Shown: positions 1 through 5,326 of the stretch, one piece after another
Layout of the letters: the number at the start of each line of letters is the position of its first letter
How positions within the stretch are numbered: the first letter of the stretch is position 1
Origin: Planctomycetota bacterium
Lineage (GTDB): Bacteria > Planctomycetota > Phycisphaerae > UBA1845
Assembly: GCA_022566435.1 (NCBI GenBank)
Contig: JADFIX010000201.1
Span: 1 to 6,938 of the forward strand
Direction of reading: 5' to 3'
Length of the DNA stretch: 6,938 bases
Program-made: the position numbers and the translations under genes
The notes under the pieces: generated by a model
Told to the model about the DNA's origin: nothing
Database searches by the model: none
The model's input: only the letters and a program-made list of their open reading frames with translations

Positions 1-1
1 C

Positions 2-886
2 GAAGCCATGGCTCGCATGTATGCGAACATCTCCCACAGCGATCTCTATCTCGGGCAACTGCTGCAGGAGTTGGAAGAAGACGGGCTCGCCGACGACACG
101 GTCGTCGTCCACTGGAGCGACCATGGTCCGCTGCCCAGAGGCAAGCGTTGGCCCTACGACTCGGGTATCCGCGTCCCGCTGATCGTCCGTTGGCCCGGCT
201 GTGTCGAAGCCGGCAGTGTCAGCGACGAGCTGGTCAGCACTATCGATCTGGGACCGACAGCGCTCTCAGTAGCCGGCGTCGGTATCCCGGCTCACATGCA
301 GGGTCGGGCGTTCCTCGGGGATCAGGCGGCTCCGGCGCGCGACTATGTCCACGCCTCGAGGGATCGCCACGACGAGGCCTACGACATGGTCCGGGCCGTG
401 CGTGACAGGCGCTTCAAATACATCCGCAACTGCCGGCCCGAGCTGCCCTACCTCCTGTGGATTCCCTATCGCAACCGCCACCCGATCCTGCAGGAGATGT
501 GGCGTCTTCACCTGGCGGGCGAGCTGAGCGGGCCTCAACAGCTGATGTTCCAGCCGCGCCCCGTCGAGGAGCTGTATGATACCCACAGCGACCCTCACGA
601 AATCGACAATCTGGCCGACGACCCCGCCTTCCACGCGCCGCGCACGGTATCGATTAGTTTTATCGTGGTCGCAGGGCCGAAGTCGGCGGCGAGCATCGTT
701 TCTTCCAATCGACCGAGAGTCGCTTCGTCGATCTTGTGCCCCACACGCAGCGCGGCACGAAAGCCGCTCGCTATTCTTTCGCGAGTCCGTGAGAGCCCCT
801 TTCTGAACTTATCGAACAAACCCATTAGCCGTCGTTTTCCTCCGCTTTCGGTAGTGTTTGTAGGATGCGGTCCAACACGCCGTTGA
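2..886 (+). CDS. Sulfatase, C-terminal part, with chimeric 3' tail
   Basis: Hydrolyses sulfate esters or sulfamates, by family, and is usually exported; the substrate cannot be told. Residues are numbered from the ATG at 8, but the frame is open to the left edge, so the true start and the N-terminal CxPSR formylglycine site lie outside the window. Visible sulfatase signatures are the metal-site SDHG (37-40), the basic GKRWPYDSGIRVPLIVRWPG block (45-64), DLGPTALSVAGV (80-91) with MQGRAFL (97-103), VRDRRFKYIRN (131-141) and the C-terminal ELYDTHSDPHEIDNLADDP (188-206). Homology stops near residue 210 (about position 637). The remaining ~82 codons to the stop at 884-886 merely read the complement of ftsY and nusB, so they are not native sulfatase sequence. 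Sulfatases normally continue for some tens of residues past this motif. The RNCRPELPY and IPYR segments suggest the heparan N-sulfatase-like branch, as a guess only. Confidence 0.85.
   Translation, partial: EAMARMYANISHSDLYLGQLLQELEEDGLADDTVVVHWSDHGPLPRGKRWPYDSGIRVPLIVRWPGCVEAGSVSDELVSTIDLGPTALSVAGVGIPAHMQGRAFLGDQAAPARDYVHASRDRHDEAYDMVRAVRDRRFKYIRNCRPELPYLLWIPYRNRHPILQEMWRLHLAGELSGPQQLMFQPRPVEELYDTHSDPHEIDNLADDPAFHAPRTVSISFIVVAGPKSAASIVSSNRPRVASSILCPTRSAARKPLAILSRVRESPFLNLSNKPISRRFPPLSVVFVGCGPTRR
595..825 (-). pseudogene. ftsY: ftsY 5' fragment: N-terminal part of the SRP receptor, GTPase domain missing
   Basis: FtsY is the membrane-associated receptor GTPase that docks signal recognition particle-ribosome complexes. 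Translation from the ATG at 823-825 starts MGLFDKFRKGLSRTRERIAS, the usual amphipathic start, then IDEATLGRLEETMLAADFGP (32-51) and TTIKLIDTV, the N-domain helices. After about residue 60-68 the frame enters sulfatase antisense and stops at 595-597, giving 76 residues instead of the usual 300 or more. The whole G domain (P-loop GKTTT, DTAGR, TKxD) is absent, so this copy cannot work as a GTPase. The start is firm because the nusB stop and this ATG overlap as TAATG, implying translational coupling. The gene is essential in most bacteria, so an intact copy should exist elsewhere or this end of the contig is misjoined. A longer open frame back to 1038 runs through nusB and is not used. Confidence 0.85.
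622..646. other. Junction truncating two convergent genes (sulfatase and ftsY)
   Basis: Left of this stretch the plus strand reads convincing sulfatase. Right of it the minus strand reads convincing FtsY. Within it both readings look native: the plus frame gives DPAFHA, a normal sulfatase ending, and the minus frame gives VRGAWKAG, a plausible FtsY continuation. The breakpoint therefore cannot be placed exactly and may lie in about 15 bp of microhomology. No inverted repeat, target duplication or transposase end is visible here. It is either a real deletion or inversion, or an assembly error. Confidence 0.7.
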
Positions 887-1250
887 CGAAGCGGGGCGAT
901 TCCTTGCCGCCGAATTCCTGCGCTATTTCGATCGCCTCGTCCAGAATCACGCGCGGCGGCACGTCGCAGCCGACCAGCTCGACCACGGCCACTCGCATGA
1001 GGTTTCGTTCGACTGTCGAGATCCGCTCGAACGACCATCGCTCGACCGCGTCCTCAATCCGACCATCGACGAACTCGGCGTTTTTCCAGAATCCATTGAC
1101 CAACTCGGTGGCGTATGAGGTCGCGGCGGGCACCGCGCCAAACTGTTCGAAAAAATCGCACAGCGTTTCGGCGCGCACATCATGTTGCACGTCCCACTGG
1201 CAGAGAGCTTGCATAGCGGCGATTCGAGCTTGGCGGCGTTCCCCAGGCAT
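825..1250 (-). CDS. nusB: Transcription antitermination factor NusB
   Basis: NusB binds boxA RNA together with NusE (ribosomal protein S10) and helps RNA polymerase read through terminators in rRNA operons. The 141-residue product matches the family's length throughout. It has an arginine-rich N-terminus (R5, R6, R9) running into AAMQALCQWD (11-20), then ISTVERNLMRVAVVEL (77-92) and PPRVILDEAIEIAQEFGGKE (98-117), ending SPRFVNGVLDRIL (118-130). The ATG at 1248-1250 is chosen because homology begins there. A Shine-Dalgarno-like AAGGGG overlaps the ribH stop codon about 7 nt upstream. It lies 10 nt behind ribH and overlaps ftsY by one base (TAATG), so the three genes are almost certainly one operon. 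No defect is seen. Confidence 0.96.
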   Translation of the reverse strand: MPGERRQARIAAMQALCQWDVQHDVRAETLCDFFEQFGAVPAATSYATELVNGFWKNAEFVDGRIEDAVERWSFERISTVERNLMRVAVVELVGCDVPPRVILDEAIEIAQEFGGKESPRFVNGVLDRILQTLPKAEENDG

Positions 1251-1260
1251 TCGTGGCCCC

Positions 1261-1731
1261 TTACGACTTCAGTTGGGCCACCAGGTTGACCATTTCCACC
1301 GCGCTCACCGCAGCGTCCGCCCCCTTGTTGCCCGCCTTGGAACCCGCACGTTCCACCGCCTGTTCCAGCGTATCGGAGGTAATGACCCCAAACGTGGTCG
1401 GCACGCCGGTCGCCAGCCCGACATGGGCGATCCCTTTCGCCGCCTCGGCGGCGAGATACTCGAAATGCGGTGTATGGCCTCGAATAATGCAGCCGAGACA
1501 GATGATCGCGTCGTACGATCCGCTTTCCGCTATCTTCTTGGCCACAAACGGTAGCTCGAACGATCCCGGCACGTACGCCACCGTCACATCTTCGTCTCTG
1601 CAACCGTGACGAAGGAGGACGTCGAGTGCCCCCGACAGAAGCTTGGCCGTGATAAAATCGTTGAAGCGACTCACCACGATCGCGAATCGTTGTCCGTCTA
1701 TCGTGAGCTGGCCATGTAGTTCCCTGGGCAT
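1261..1731 (-). CDS. ribH: 6,7-dimethyl-8-ribityllumazine synthase (riboflavin synthase beta chain)
   Basis: Catalyses the penultimate step of riboflavin synthesis, joining 5-amino-6-ribitylaminouracil with 3,4-dihydroxy-2-butanone 4-phosphate to give 6,7-dimethyl-8-ribityllumazine; it is cytosolic and forms pentamers or 60-subunit shells. The 156-residue product is full length and keeps the active-site segments: SRFN (21-24, with the substrate-stacking Phe), VPGSFELP (54-61), [11 protein letters not shown] (80-90, His89 matching the catalytic His of the Bacillus enzyme), PTTFGVIT (111-118), [10 protein letters not shown] (128-137) and [10 protein letters not shown] (141-150). The start at 1729-1731 fits family length and has AAAGGA about 11 nt upstream. 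It is the first gene of the ribH-nusB-ftsY operon. No other riboflavin gene is in the window. No FMN riboswitch is evident in the 165 nt upstream. Confidence 0.97.
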   Translation of the reverse strand: MPRELHGQLTIDGQRFAIVVSRFNDFITAKLLSGALDVLLRHGCRDEDVTVAYVPGSFELPFVAKKIAESGSYDAIICLGCIIRGHTPHFEYLAAEAAKGIAHVGLATGVPTTFGVITSDTLEQAVERAGSKAGNKGADAAVSAVEMVNLVAQLKS

Positions 1732-1896
1732 TGATCCGTCCGTCCTTTTGTGATCACCGAGACAATCGCTCCATCGCAGAACAAGCGTTGCTCAAGAGCA
1801 GTAGCACCCAGTCCATTTGCGACATCTGCCGGCAAACACCGCGACTTAGACCGTGAGCATCGTCGACTTCAGAGAAAAACACAATGGTCGTCCAAG
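1732..1896. other. Intergenic gap, presumed promoter region of the ribH operon
   Basis: These 165 nt lie between the ribH start and the end of the next minus-strand gene. The operon promoter should be here, but I find no convincing -35/-10 pair. I also find no GC hairpin followed by a T-run that would terminate the upstream gene. Short frames across it lack ribosome sites and look random. Confidence 0.4.
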
Positions 1897-3057
1897 CTAC
1901 GGACCGACCTTTTTCGCCTGAATCCGATTCGATTTCAGATCGACGATCTCGATAATCGCCGCCCAATCATCCTCGACGAGATACGTGGCGAAATCCTCGG
2001 CGGTCATCTTTGCCTTAATCCGAAAAGTCATCACCCCTTTCGTCGCTCGCGGACCGTGGACGCTCCTGATCTTGTCCGGATCGATGGCCTTGATTTTCTT
2101 CTTGAGCTTCAACGCTTCGGCGATCGACATGCCTTCGATCTGTAGCTCGATCTCCCCTCCAGCGCTGATTCGCGTCGCCCACTGTCGCATGATACTGCGG
2201 TAGCAACGCTCGACGATTTCCTTGCCCGCATTGTCCAGCGCCTTCTTTCCCGCCTGCGGCGAATGCGTGAAGAAGCCCCGCGCCCCACCGCGCCAGGTCG
2301 GAATGGGTTCACTGGCCATAAGTTGACCCGTATCCGTGTAGTACATCTTTATCATCGCGTCGCCGTTGTACATGGCCGTTTCCTGGCCATAGAGGTCCTT
2401 TACACCTGCGGCGTTTGCCTGCGCGGTACCGGTAATAAATATCTGCGTGCCGAAGTCCTTGGCGATGGCGTTCATCTTGGCGAGGTTGCCCTCCAGGTCC
2501 GCGTCTGCGGATTCCTTCGCGGCGATCGCACGAAGCTGCTCACCGGCGTATACCTTGAAGCCCTTGGCCAGAAGGCGATTCTCGATATTGGATTCCAGGA
2601 TACTGCTGTCCTGAGTGACACCGTCGATTCGTTCGAGAATATACACCGCGATCCCCGGCTGCCCGATTTGGTCGAGCACATTTTGTACCTCGCCCCAGGT
2701 GGATGCAATGGCGGTCTTGCTGACATCGGCCCGGATTTCGCAAAACTGGAAGCCGCCGACGGCGTCGCCCCGCCGAAGAATCTCGTAGTCAGTCACGATG
2801 CCATCCGCTCTAGAGAGAATCGTGTCACGAATCAACTCGAAATTCTCGACCTGGCTGCGAGACGCAAGCTCTATTTTTCCTCCCTGTTCCAAAGCATTTC
2901 GCAAGGCATCACGACACGCCTCGTCTTCGGTCATGCCCCGGCCCTTCACAGTGACCGTGACGACCTCGACCTCCTCCGCCCGCACTGCCACCGACAAGGT
3001 GGCCAGGCCCGCCAAGAAGCAGACGGCCCAGACTCGCTTAGACCCCTGGTATTTCAT
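1897..3057 (-). CDS. Secreted protein with FlgT/LPP20-like N-terminal domain, function unknown
   Basis: I do not recognise a named gene. The 386-residue product starts with a signal peptide: basic K2, K7, R8, a hydrophobic stretch (10-24), and probable cleavage after AVRA (24-27). It is therefore periplasmic or exported. Three parts follow. Residues 29-115 (VTVKGRGMTEDEACRDALRN, then LSRADGIVTDYEI) have the pattern of FlgT N-terminal and LPP20-like domains. Residues 134-295 (GIAVYILERIDG, NIENRLLAKGFKVY, FGTQIFITGTAQA) resemble the middle domain of such proteins, with a TolB/CsgG-like look. Residues 300-382 form a separate alpha/beta module beginning GEIELQIEGMS. The ATG at 3055-3057 has a strong AAGGAG 7 nt upstream. 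No flagellar genes are nearby, so a flagellar role is unproven. It is divergent from the aspartic protease gene. Codon use looks like its neighbours. Confidence 0.85.
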   Translation of the reverse strand: MKYQGSKRVWAVCFLAGLATLSVAVRAEEVEVVTVTVKGRGMTEDEACRDALRNALEQGGKIELASRSQVENFELIRDTILSRADGIVTDYEILRRGDAVGGFQFCEIRADVSKTAIASTWGEVQNVLDQIGQPGIAVYILERIDGVTQDSSILESNIENRLLAKGFKVYAGEQLRAIAAKESADADLEGNLAKMNAIAKDFGTQIFITGTAQANAAGVKDLYGQETAMYNGDAMIKMYYTDTGQLMASEPIPTWRGGARGFFTHSPQAGKKALDNAGKEIVERCYRSIMRQWATRISAGGEIELQIEGMSIAEALKLKKKIKAIDPDKIRSVHGPRATKGVMTFRIKAKMTAEDFATYLVEDDWAAIIEIVDLKSNRIQAKKVGP

Positions 3058-3087
3058 CGCATCTCTCCTTCGTGTGTCATATGTTGG

Positions 3088-3115
3088 ACTCTAAGACCAG
3101 TTGCGAACAAGGCAA
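3088..3115 (-). promoter_or_regulatory. Possible sigma70-type promoter for the FlgT-like gene
   Basis: On the minus strand TTGCCT (3110-3115) and TAGAGT (3088-3093) are separated by 16 nt. Each matches its consensus hexamer at four of six positions. Initiation near 3081 would give a leader of about 24 nt containing the AAGGAG site. This is a weak match by eye and is only a candidate. Confidence 0.25.
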
Positions 3116-3252
3116 CGACCCGAGAGACGCAAGAACATGCCCCGCCGCGCGGCGCCACAGTTTCGATACAGTTCGGCGCTCAACCGATTGTGGCCAACTG
3201 AACGTAACGGTCAAGCGTGGCACTGAAACGGCCGGGTTGGCTCAGCATGCGG

Positions 3253-3293
3253 CCGCACGTGCGGTGAGGCGTGTCGCACACCCGGTGCGACAC
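3253..3293. promoter_or_regulatory. Paired CGCAC/GTGCG inverted repeats, possible operator or hairpin
   Basis: CCGCACGTGCGG (3253-3264) is a perfect 12-bp palindrome. Six bases later, arms GTGTCGCAC (3271-3279) and GTGCGACAC (3285-3293) pair perfectly around the 5-nt loop ACCCG. Both elements share the half-sites CGCAC and GTGCG, spaced 0 and 5 nt apart. There is no T-run, so a rho-independent terminator is unlikely. Position between two divergent genes fits a regulator-binding region. The binding protein is unknown. Confidence 0.4.
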
Positions 3294-3544
3294 ATGGACG
3301 CGTGCATCCACCTTGATCAGCTCCCGGAAACTAGACCCCAGCGGAGCCGGAGTGGTTAGTCGCCGCGGTGCAGCATGGGAAGGCGGCCTCGGCCATTCGG
3401 CGGATGTTGCGCGAAAAGGAGTGAAGTGGACGCGGTGCGCTATCCTAATCGCATGACTTTCATGCCCATTGTGACTCCTCGCTCGGACACTGTTCGGCGA
3501 CTATTATTCCTCCTGATTCGAAGAGCGGCCGGCGGACATCTGCT

Positions 3545-4384
3545 ATGTTTAGATCCTATTGGATTCGGATGCTCGGATGCTATCCGGCGGTCTTGGCAGC
3601 CGCTTGCGGGGACATACTACCGCCCCCGCCCGCCCCGTTGTTCGCCATCCCGTTGGAAATCGAGGGCCGACCAGTCGGCGACGCCATCATCGATACCGGC
3701 GGCGGTTTCGAGATTCTCCTTCGCAGCGACTTCGGCCTGAATGTCGTGGACTCCGTCGACGTCCTCGTCTTCGGCGGCCGCGAATCGGTCGCATTCACCG
3801 AAAGCTTTTCCTATACGGCGGGCGGCTTTCACGGCTTCGCGGAAGGTGCCATCGTCGGAATATCTTCTTGCGATTGTAACGGCGTGGGCATCGTTTTTTT
3901 CCGCAAGACAGGTATGGTGGCCGCCATTGCGTTCTCCGAACCATCCGCAGCGCTCACGACGCTGCCGCCGCGCGGCGGCATCGCCCTCCCATTTCGTTCC
4001 CCGCCGGCTAACCTGGAGGGATTCATCAGTTCGTTCATCGACGTCAAGATCGACTTGGGAACAGCGACACAAACCGTGCGCGCCCTGCTCGATACCGGTG
4101 CGGCCGAAACTCTGCTGAAACGGGATTTGTTCACCGCCGCACCCGACCCGATCTTCGGGCGCGTGCGTTTAGAAATCACGCACGATCGGCTCGGTACCGT
4201 CTCGGTCAGTGCCGCATTGTTCGACAACGACGATTTGCCGGACGTCATTCTGGGCATCGACATGATGCGCGCGTGGGGCGACCGATGGTATTTTCACTAC
4301 ACGCCCGACGGCGGGAACGTCACCGTCTTTCCCTATACAGACCCACCGATAATGGATGGATCGATCGCGGCGAAGGGGCAGTAG
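3545..4384 (+). CDS. Lipoprotein-like aspartic protease (retropepsin-type) with two DTG motifs
   Basis: Probably a clan AA aspartic peptidase; substrate unknown. The 279-residue product starts with a short basic and hydrophobic segment ending in LAAAC (17-21), a tolerable lipobox with Cys21. A proline-rich linker (26-31) follows, so the protein is probably anchored in a membrane and faces outward. Two related halves come next. The first has GDAIIDTGGGFEILL with Asp50. The second has VRALLDTGAAETLLKRDLF with Asp183 and the closing VILGIDMMRAW (234-244), the retropepsin-type ILGxD signature. The first half lacks an equally clear closing motif. Retropepsins usually dimerise to bring two DTGs together, whereas this chain carries both. 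The ATG at 3545 is the only ordinary start after the in-frame stop at 3446-3448. Its ribosome site (GGCGGA) is weak. Confidence is high for a gene and moderate for protease activity. Confidence 0.85.
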   Translation: MFRSYWIRMLGCYPAVLAAACGDILPPPPAPLFAIPLEIEGRPVGDAIIDTGGGFEILLRSDFGLNVVDSVDVLVFGGRESVAFTESFSYTAGGFHGFAEGAIVGISSCDCNGVGIVFFRKTGMVAAIAFSEPSAALTTLPPRGGIALPFRSPPANLEGFISSFIDVKIDLGTATQTVRALLDTGAAETLLKRDLFTAAPDPIFGRVRLEITHDRLGTVSVSAALFDNDDLPDVILGIDMMRAWGDRWYFHYTPDGGNVTVFPYTDPPIMDGSIAAKGQ

Positions 4385-4527
4385 CTTTCAGGCTTCTGTC
4401 GTCCGCAAGCGCGGTTCGCTCAACGCACGATCGAACGCGTCTCTGTGAGATTGGGATGCCACTTTCCGTCGCACAACCGGGCGCGCCTTGTCTAGGTACT
4501 TTCGTCACTGACGACGCCGATCGGTTC
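4385..4527. other. Short gap before the HD-GYP gene
   Basis: No credible gene, hairpin terminator or promoter is visible here. The gap is too short to hold the N-terminal region that most HD-GYP proteins carry. In the HD-GYP reading frame there is a stop (TGA) at 4509-4511. Confidence 0.4.
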
Positions 4528-4533
4528 GGAGGG
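4528..4533 (+). promoter_or_regulatory. Strong Shine-Dalgarno deciding a TTG start
   Basis: GGAGGG lies 8 nt before the TTG at 4542-4544. The next in-frame ATG (4578-4580) has no such site and would remove the conserved His4, so the TTG is the better start. Confidence 0.6.
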
Positions 4534-4541
4534 AAAGGTAC

Positions 4542-5240
4542 TTGTACAATCATTGCATCAATATTGCGTTGCTTAGTATGTCCGTGGCATCCAGCGCCGG
4601 GCTACCGCGAGAACAAATCAAGGAAATTGGATTCGGGGCCGTGCTGCAGGACATCGGCATGCTGCACGTGCCGCAGGAAATCCGCCTCGCGAGTAGAAAA
4701 CTGTCAAAAAAAGAGTTCGATGAAGTTCATCGCCATCCCATCCACACACTTAATTGGGTCGAGCAGATAGGTTCAGTATCCGTGGCGGCACAACTTATCT
4801 GCTATCAATCGCATGAGCGGGCCGACAAGGCCGGCTACCCAAGGCGGCGCACATCCATGTACGTTCACCCGTACTCGAAAATCGTCGCGATCGCGGATAG
4901 CTATGTGGCCATGACCCACGCTCGCCCATACCGCCCGGCGCTTCTGCCCTTCCAAGTCACCAGGGCCATTCTCTCCGACGTGGGCAAGTTCGAACGATCG
5001 ACGGTCCGGATGTTTCTCGATGCCGTCGGACTCTTCCCCCCCGGCAGCTACGTAGAACTCGATAATGGTACAAAATGCAGAGTCGTGCGCGCAAACCCAG
5101 GCTACCACACACGTCCGCTCATCGTCGAATTGGACGCGAACGACAAACCGACCGGCGGACACTTGGACTTGTGCGAGGTGGAAAACGTCAGCGTGGCACG
5201 TGCGATTCCCAGTCCACAAGAACTCTGTGGCACGAAATAA
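4542..5240 (+). CDS. Stand-alone HD-GYP domain protein with degenerate metal site
   Basis: HD-GYP proteins normally hydrolyse cyclic di-GMP at a metal centre. From the TTG start, the 232 residues align over the core of the domain: YNHCINIALLSM (2-13, His4 the first ligand), VLQDIGMLHVP (34-44), HRHP (63-66), SHERADKAGYP (90-100), IADSY (117-121) and a C-terminal FPPGSYVELDNGTKCRVV segment typical of this family. Key residues are changed. The HD pair is Gln36-Asp37, the conserved Lys of HDIGK is Met40, and the first His of HHE is Ser90. With two metal ligands lost, phosphodiesterase activity is unlikely; binding or scaffolding is more plausible. There is no receiver, PAS, GAF or membrane segment. 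A strong GGAGGG site supports the TTG start. The reading frame is intact, which argues for selection. It converges with truD. Confidence 0.88.
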   Translation: MYNHCINIALLSMSVASSAGLPREQIKEIGFGAVLQDIGMLHVPQEIRLASRKLSKKEFDEVHRHPIHTLNWVEQIGSVSVAAQLICYQSHERADKAGYPRRRTSMYVHPYSKIVAIADSYVAMTHARPYRPALLPFQVTRAILSDVGKFERSTVRMFLDAVGLFPPGSYVELDNGTKCRVVRANPGYHTRPLIVELDANDKPTGGHLDLCEVENVSVARAIPSPQELCGTK

Positions 5241-5326
5241 CCGATCCGTGTGAACTCCGCATGCGATGACCATCTCAAAACCGCTAACTTAAGCGTGATT
5301 CCTCCATGGCGCCCGCCAAAAGTCGC
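5241..5326. other. Convergent gap between the HD-GYP gene and truD
   Basis: The 86 nt separate two converging genes. CGCT and AGCG (about 5282-5295) could form a 4-bp stem, but there is no T-run on either strand, so I do not call a terminator. Confidence 0.4.

Larger units (their letters stand above)
3058..3544. other. Divergent intergenic region with clustered palindromes
   Basis: This 487-bp region separates two genes transcribed away from each other and must hold both promoters. The open frames in it have no ribosome site or protein-like composition. It contains short palindromes at 3143-3154 and 3253-3264 and a perfect hairpin at 3271-3293. Near the right end TATTAT (3502-3507) could be a -10 element for the protease gene, but no matching -35 is seen. 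An AAAAGGAG (about 3414-3421) precedes a GTG at 3426 that opens a frame into the protease gene in another phase; I do not believe it is a gene. Confidence 0.6.

Noticed and set aside
595..1038. Minus-strand 147-residue frame starting upstream of the ftsY ATG
   Set aside because: The first 71 codons run inside nusB in another phase and have no protein-like pattern. The FtsY part begins at the coupled ATG at 825.
865..1554. Plus-strand 229-residue frame
   Set aside because: It is antisense to nusB and ribH, which are clear full-length genes, and has Ser/Arg/Thr-rich shadow composition.
2263..3201. Plus-strand 312-residue frame
   Set aside because: It lies mostly opposite the FlgT-like gene, which has a signal peptide and a strong ribosome site; the plus reading has neither.
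3271..3293. Rho-independent terminator
   Set aside because: The stem is good but no T-run follows on either strand, and it lies between divergent genes.
3375..3740. Plus-strand frame entering the aspartic protease gene, including a GTG at 3426 after AAAAGGAG
   Set aside because: It overlaps the protease gene out of phase, becomes Arg/Pro/Ser-rich and has no recognisable domain. A short leader peptide cannot be excluded.
4273..4770. Plus-strand 165-residue frame bridging the protease and HD-GYP genes
   Set aside because: It is a shadow of both genes with no domain. A DDADRF segment just before the HD-GYP start made me consider a frameshifted N-terminus, but the gap is too short and the strong ribosome site supports the TTG.
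4773..5273. Minus-strand 166-residue frame
   Set aside because: It is antisense to the HD-GYP gene, which carries all the family motifs.
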